Positions 58,801 through 64,000 of a stretch of DNA of 64,000 bases are shown one piece after another. A model generated the notes under the pieces. The model saw only the letters and a list, made by a program, of their open reading frames with translations. It did no database searches and was not told the DNA's origin. How positions within the stretch are numbered: the stretch's first letter is position 1; every line of letters starts with the position of its first letter. Both the position numbers and the translations under genes were made by a program. The stretch is from Glebionis coronaria (taxonomy: Eukaryota > Streptophyta > Magnoliopsida > Asterales > Asteraceae), in NCBI GenBank assembly GCA_025667525.1, contig CM046880.1:595361895-595425894 (forward strand). Direction: 5' to 3'.

Positions 58801-60062
58801 GGGACTTGTGTTATCATAGTTCTGGAATGTGTTACTTCCGTAATATCTAATCTAGTTTCAGGTCAATGACTTCATGCTGTTTCATTGTGCTCTAGTTCAT
58901 AGTTAATACTGCTATGTTATGTTTTCTTACTTTTTCGGATAATAGATGCCTGTCTTGTAATGTTTTATGGTATAACTGTGATATGTTTGTTATAGAGAGA
59001 ATGATCCTAACTAGTATTAATGGTAGCCAGATTGAAGAATCATTTTTGTGTCATACGTTCTTTATATGCATTGGTTCAATTAAAGAAGCAATGTCCACTA
59101 TTCCACCCAAACTATTACTGTACTATTTATGTCTTCCACATGACCACCTCCTTCAATTTTGGCACACATGATGCACTTTGATATCTTCTCTTAATTCGAA
59201 GTGATAACTAATATGCCACTGCGTGTGTTTTCAGTATGGGGAACTAGTCTTCTCTAGGATCAGAAGGAACACACAGATGAAAAAGCTCATGCATGCTTAC
59301 TGTGACCGACAATCTGTTGAGCTTGACTCAATTGTTTTCTTGCTTTATGGACGTCTTCTTCGAGGGGAACAGACTCCTGATGAGGTTTGTTCTCTCCCAT
59401 TCTCATACCCAAAAGTAGAGGTGGCTTGACCAGTAGTGGCTGGGTGATGTGTTATAATGGATCTGGGATGGCTCATCATATTTTTTGAGGTGGATTGAAA
59501 TGGGCTTGGTAGGCTTGACCCTCAAACAAAGTTTTACAGACTTCTTTTTCCCAGTTATTTCATAAAAAAAGAATTTCAATGCATATGAAATGTGCTATCC
59601 GCATACACAGACGTATGCACTTAATGCATGATGTATAGTTTAATGGTACACTACGCATGTTGTGTAGTGCACTTATTGATATAGAAATACATTGCATGTT
59701 TTTGCAGTTATTGATATAGTTTAATGACACACTACGCATCTACACAAGATTTCAAATGTTTCACCCAAAAGTGTTTCGGGTCAACCCAACTGTATCGAAC
59801 CTAAATCAATATATAACCTGTTTTGACCAATTATCTAAGTTGTCCAATATTTCCACCTCTGATGTGTAGTACTGAATAATGAGCTCGTCTGTTTGGGGAT
59901 AAATAGAATTTTTTTCAGCAATTTTGACGGGTCACATGTTCAGATCTTAACTTGTTTTCATCTGTTCGTATATTATGAAGTTGCTGATATTTAGACAATT
60001 GTTGGTGACAGTTGCAGATGGAGGATGGGGACGAGATCGATGCGATGTTGCGCCAACCATGA
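55876..60062 (+). CDS. Chimeric DUF4283-zinc knuckle-SUMO gene, copy A3 (complete)
   Basis: Inferred exons 55876-56712, 59235-59384 and 60012-60062; predicted 345 aa. Exon 1 is open through DUF4283, the [14 protein letters not shown] knuckle and [14 protein letters not shown]. Exon 2 translates identically to A1. Exon 3 is [19 protein letters not shown], then GGT GGC. Compared with A1 it keeps the residues [20 protein letters not shown] that A1 has partly lost. Against B2 it differs by about 17 of 280 residues in exon 1 but about 13 of 50 in exon 2. It is probably the intact version of the A type. Lacking the diglycine it should not be conjugated, but a SUMO fold could still bind partners; that is inference. 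Confidence 0.8.
56713..59234 (+). other. Intron 1 of A3
   Basis: GTATTC to TTTTCAG, 2,522 bases, nearly identical to A1 intron 1 including the internal duplication. The short frame at 58914-59171 is identical to that in A1 but lies in the intron and is absent from B2. Confidence 0.6.
59235..59384 (+). CDS. A3 exon 2, central SUMO-like domain (50 codons)
   Basis: Same 50 residues as A1 exon 2, with the same acceptor and donor. Confidence 0.87.
60012..60062 (+). CDS. A3 exon 3, SUMO C-terminus without diglycine
   Basis: [16 protein letters not shown] and TGA (60060-60062), then GGT GGC. One residue differs from A1 (Gln for Lys). Confidence 0.87.
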   Translation: MQMEDGDEIDAMLRQP

Positions 60063-61291
60063 GGTGGCAACTTGTGGATTTAAAATATAAATATGGACTC
60101 TAATGTCGGTTCTGTACTTCTGTGCTTTCTCTAAGTTTTTAGTATATAGGTTGGATTTAACTGTGGTGTACTCAGATATTAACTATGCATCCCGAAGATG
60201 TGCTATCAGTTATGTTATCCTGAAGATGTAGCAACCATGAGGTGGCAAGGGAGTTAGCATCTTGTAGATTTAGAATATAAACATGGACTCTAATGCCGGT
60301 TCTGCGCTTCTGTGCTTTCTCTAAGTTGTGAGTATTTAGGTTGTATTTAACTGTGGTGTACATTAACTATGTATTCCGAAAATGTGCTATCAGCTATGTT
60401 ATCTTAAATATGATATGCTTAATGGCCAGTAGCCACCAATTATGTTTATGGGGTTTTCAACTTTTATCTGAATTCTTCTCGCGACTTTATCATTTCGGCG
60501 TTGATAAAGTCAAAGTGAAGTATTTTCCGAGCTCAACACGACACAATAGAATGGTTCGTGAATGAGTTCGACTCCCTTTTGAGTGTAGCTGAACTAAGTT
60601 GAGTCGAGTCAAGCTTTGTCAAGCTTGAACCTTGACTCGAGATCAGCCGAGAATTAACTACAAAGTTGGAGCTCGGTTAATTATTCTGCATCCTTAATTT
60701 CTATTCAACTGCACGAAGTTATTAGACACGAGGGCGGAGCCATGGAGGCATAAAACTATGATCTGTGTAGCAAACTTTTAATAATTTTTAAACATTACAC
60801 TGCAAATCTTGTTATTAAAAGAGCAAATTACAAAAAATGGGTATAAATATTAATAAATTGAAATTACATTACAAGCTAAATCACTTAATACAAGCTTAGC
60901 GCTTGGCCTAAAAAGTCGACTCTCAAAATTCTAACATCACCGGAAATTATTCTTTTCAAGTTACTTCTCACATATTATAGAGGCTTGAGCCGGCTTATGG
61001 AAGTTCTATAAATCCAATAGGTTAGAGGGAACAAGGTTTTGAACCCATGCTCTCTGTTGCATTAAATTGGCAGCATAATACATATGAAGCTTGCATACAA
61101 CTATTGATTGTTGGGTGATCTACCGATTCTGTTTTTGCCCTTAAGAGCTTATTCCTTCTAGCCAAAGGCGCCAGGAATAATGGCCTCTCCATAGCTCATC
61201 CTGCACAAACAGATTACAAAAGGGAGAGGATCAGAAGGTTGCGCGTTTTAACAAATCTGCTACAAACATACAGACTTTGGTCATACTTGCC

Positions 61292-61461
61292 TTATATCGC
61301 TTTCATTAGCAGAGATTCTTCCTCATCCTCTACTTCGACTTCGTCATCATTCTCAGCCTGAAACACGCGGTCGCTCAACATCAGCCTTAATATGGAATTC
61401 CAGAAGTAAAGATATATAAGAAAAGCCTTACATAAGAATCAGCTGGGTCATCCTTTGTTTC
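61292..61461 (-). pseudogene. Second copy of the two terminal exons of an unidentified gene
   Basis: Micro-exon 61461-61432 and last exon 61357-61292 with the same splice signals as at 42630-42795. One base differs in the last exon (Val-Val-Glu becomes Glu-Val-Glu at the DDV position). It lies at the same place in the A3-B4 spacer. Confidence 0.5.
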
Positions 61462-62117
61462 CTGGAAGGGAAAGCCATATGTTAAAGGGAAGATTTTGAC
61501 CAATCTACTCATGATTCATTAATAGGTAGATTCTGGATATATTTTATCTATAGCGGGTCAAAAGTTGGACGAAGGATAGCTTCCGTATACTCTTCCAGAT
61601 AAACAATTAGCGGCACGTGACTAGCAGTTTAAAATTTTAAATATAATGTTTATTTGGCAACTAGCGGTTGAATTGTGTAAAACCGCTCTTATTGAAAAAG
61701 TTTTGTCAATAAGCATTTAAATCTATTCACTAGCGTTTTAGCTCTAAATTACATATATGCTCCTTTTATTTATTCAAGTGTGTCTTTATAAATAATTTTA
61801 CGCTTTATATTCTACTTAACGCTGTTTTAGAGTAAATTTCATTTTTTTGACCATGTGGTTGCCAAATTGTAGGTTTGGTCTTTATCTTTTGGAAAGTGCA
61901 ACGATGCTCCTAATTTTGTAGTTTCGGCTGCCTGTTTGGCCCCTTGAACAAAGTTAAATGACCAAAATACTCTTGTTTTCTTATTCATCGAGGGTTATTT
62001 TTAGTCATTTACGTTTTGTTAGGACCATCGTTGCAATTTCGAAAGGATAGAGACCAAACCTGCAGTTTAGCCAAAACAAAGGACCAAACATGCTATTTAC
62101 TTTTGTTTATATTGGGA

Positions 62118-62536
62118 TCGCTGCTGTATGTTAAGGTTTCATTTCATTTATTAGGGTTTTTGTTGGTTGGTTTGTGTGTGGGCTGCTGTTAAGGTTTCAT
62201 TTCTTTTATTAGGGTTTTTGTTGGTTGGTTTGTTTGTTAAATTGTGATCGGCTGCTGTTAGGGTTTCATTTCTTTTATTAGGGTTTTTGTTGGTTGGTTT
62301 GTTTGTTAAATTGTGATCGGCTGCTGTTAGGGTTTCATTTCTTTTATTAAGGTTTCATTTCTTTTATTACGGTTTTTGTTGGTTGGTTTGTGTGTGGGCT
62401 GCTGTTAAGGTTTCATTTCTTTTATTACGGTTTTTGTTGGTTGGTTTGTGTGTGGGCTGCTGTTAAGGTTTCATTTCTTTTATTAAGGTTTCATTTCTTT
62501 TATTAGGGTTTTTGTTGGTTGGTTTGTTTGTGGGCT
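62118..62536 (+). repeat. Leader minisatellite of B4 with telo-box motifs
   Basis: Six to seven units, the longest array of the four. Some units have TTACGGTTT in place of TTAGGGTTT. Ends at the ATG at 62537. Confidence 0.85.
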
Positions 62537-64000
62537 ATGGGAGAGAGGGTATCGTGTCAGGTGGAATCTAACAGTTATGACCATGGGGAAAGCTCTTATA
62601 TTCCCCAAACTAATTCTAGTAAGAATCTCAATTTTAGAACTCTTGTTAATACCGAGCATGTGGAGAGTCATGACTTGGTTGTTCTTCCTAAGTCCGCAAT
62701 CGATAATGTCAAAAACAAGCATGATAACTCACTAGTTGGGTATTTTCTTGGTGGTAAAAGTTTACCTTTTCAAATTCTCCAGAATTATGTTAACAAGGCA
62801 TGGGCAAAATTTGGTGTTCAAAACGTAACGACGAATGATGATGGCCTATTCTTGTTCAAATTCGCTTTTAAAAGTGGTGCGGAACAAGTGCTAGAAAGGG
62901 GTCCGTGGATTATTGGTAGCGCACCAATCATTCTTTATAAATGGTCTCCTTATGTGTCCTTGAAAAAAGACGAGGTTACTAAAGTTCCAGTTTGGGTTAA
63001 GTTCCATAGAGTGCCATTAGTTGCATATTCAGAGGATGGCCTGAGTTTAATTGCTACACAAATCGGTAAACCTATAATGTTGGATTCGTTTACAACCTCG
63101 ATGTGTGTTGAATCATGGTTACCAGTAAGTTTTGCCCGTGCCTTAGTTGAAATAAGCTCAGATACTCAATTGAAACAAGAAGTGTTTATTGCAATTCCCG
63201 TTGAGGAGGGTACTGGGTACACTAAGGAAACCATCCGAGTGGAATACGAGTGGAAGCCACCTCATTGTGTTGATTGTAAAATTTTTGGACATGCTCATGA
63301 TCATTGTGTCAATAGGAAGTGTAACACCGCTGGTGATCAAGGTGCTCATATCCTCAATGTAAAAGTCATAGGCCAGGTCAACAAACTTCACTTTATATCT
63401 TCATTTTTATTAATCTGTTGCTTATTGTTGGGTTAGAGATAGAATGATTAGTCGTTATGGCTAGTGATTTCTTGAAAAAGATAGACTTAATAGGTTCTCG
63501 TTAGGTTATTCAAATTTTAAACATTATTGTGTTATGCCTTACGCTATGATTATCGTTGTCACGCCTAGTGGTTATTTGTATATTATATGCTTACTTTTAT
63601 TCTTCGATTCATATCCGGATGCCTTAGGTTTTGGTTGCATTTAGTTGCGAATAATTATCATTTTTAGACTTAGTGAAACTTAGCCCCAACTTACGATTTG
63701 TTGAGGTTAGTGTAGAAGGAAATAACCGCTCCTCATCTAAGTACGTGTTGGTTCCTTCGACCCTGACGCTAGTGAAAGAAACCCGTTAGCCTTGCCTTGG
63801 TTTGATCCTAAGACCAAGGTTCAGCGTGAGAGTAAGTATGGGTAAGGCCGGATGACAGAGTAATAAACATCAGAGTAAATGCGTAAATATGTGTAATTAA
63901 TCAGCTGTCTAGATTTGAATGTGGTTGGTGAATTAATACTAATTAATGTACGTGGCAAAATAGGAATGTGGTAAGCCGAGCTATACCTAGTCTAAATGCT
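62537..64000 (+). CDS. Chimeric DUF4283-zinc knuckle-SUMO gene, copy B4 (5' part; runs off the window)
   Basis: Exon 1 is 62537-63376, open for 280 codons, with two amino-acid differences from B2 (Ile to Leu before QNYVNK, Phe to Val in AKFGVQN). The donor CAG/GTCAAC and the intron after it match B2, including the start of the B-specific insertion near 63625. SUMO exons 2 and 3 are expected about 3 kb and 3.7 kb downstream, outside the window. Confidence 0.8.

Larger units (their letters stand above)
55475..61860 (+). repeat. Array unit A3 (second A-type repeat)
   Basis: Starts within the leader block near 'accatcgttgcaatt' (55508) and runs to the leader of B4. Nearly identical to A1 from 37020 onward, but its leader start is shortened and it has no MITE. 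Confidence 0.8.

Noticed and set aside
36590..64000. Helitron capture as the cause of the chimeric array
   Set aside because: Mixed gene pieces would fit, but I found no 5' TC with matching 3' hairpin and CTRR end at unit borders; tandem duplication explains the layout.

Overview
This is plant nuclear DNA, almost certainly a eudicot and probably Asteraceae. The evidence is plant Ty3/gypsy and Ty1/copia families, iMet-type primer sites, GT-AG introns, and a copia 3' extra ORF of a kind I know from daisy-family genomes; the family-level call is inference. No rRNA, tRNA, CRISPR or bacterial feature was seen.

Left two thirds (1-36.6 kb) is nested, decaying retroelements. In order: part of a Ty3 LTR (1-1375); a broken P4-ATPase fragment (1661-1998); a pseudogene of a transposon-related NAM/Myb-type protein (3593-4110); a plus-strand Ty3 chromovirus with a 2.8-kb LTR and an extra ORF before gag (4111-11497); a minus-strand Tat-lineage remnant (11498-12530); a long minus-strand copia element with a 3' extra ORF (12531-24028), cut in its gag by a minus-strand Ty3 chromovirus whose gag carries three intron-like gaps (24029-32170); a duplicated integrase scrap (32171-32924); and the 5' end of a second copia (32925-34513). 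A poorly defined LTR-like region follows.

Right third (36.6-64 kb) is the notable part: a direct array of four copies (A1, B2, A3, B4) of a chimeric spliced gene. Exon 1 encodes a LINE-ORF1-type DUF4283 domain and a CX2CX4HX4C zinc knuckle, and ends in the first strand of SUMO. Exons 2 and 3 encode the rest of SUMO, with breaks where plant SUMO genes have their introns as I recall them. In the three copies where exon 3 is visible, a stop codon precedes two still-present glycine codons, so the predicted protein lacks the conjugating diglycine. B2 and A3 have complete predicted reading frames (344 and 345 aa), A1 is frameshifted, and B4 runs off the window after an intact exon 1. Pairs A1/A3 and B2/B4 are nearly identical while A and B differ, so an old A-B tandem pair was duplicated again recently (offset about 18.6-18.7 kb). 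Each copy has a 5' leader built of telo-box-containing minisatellite units, and each A-to-B spacer holds two small minus-strand exons of an unidentified gene.

Between B2 and A3 (48.7-55.5 kb) lie a small non-coding LTR (TRIM-like) element, a copia pol scrap, a probable hAT-type MITE and AT-rich repeats. All work was by eye; identities are estimates unless counts are given.
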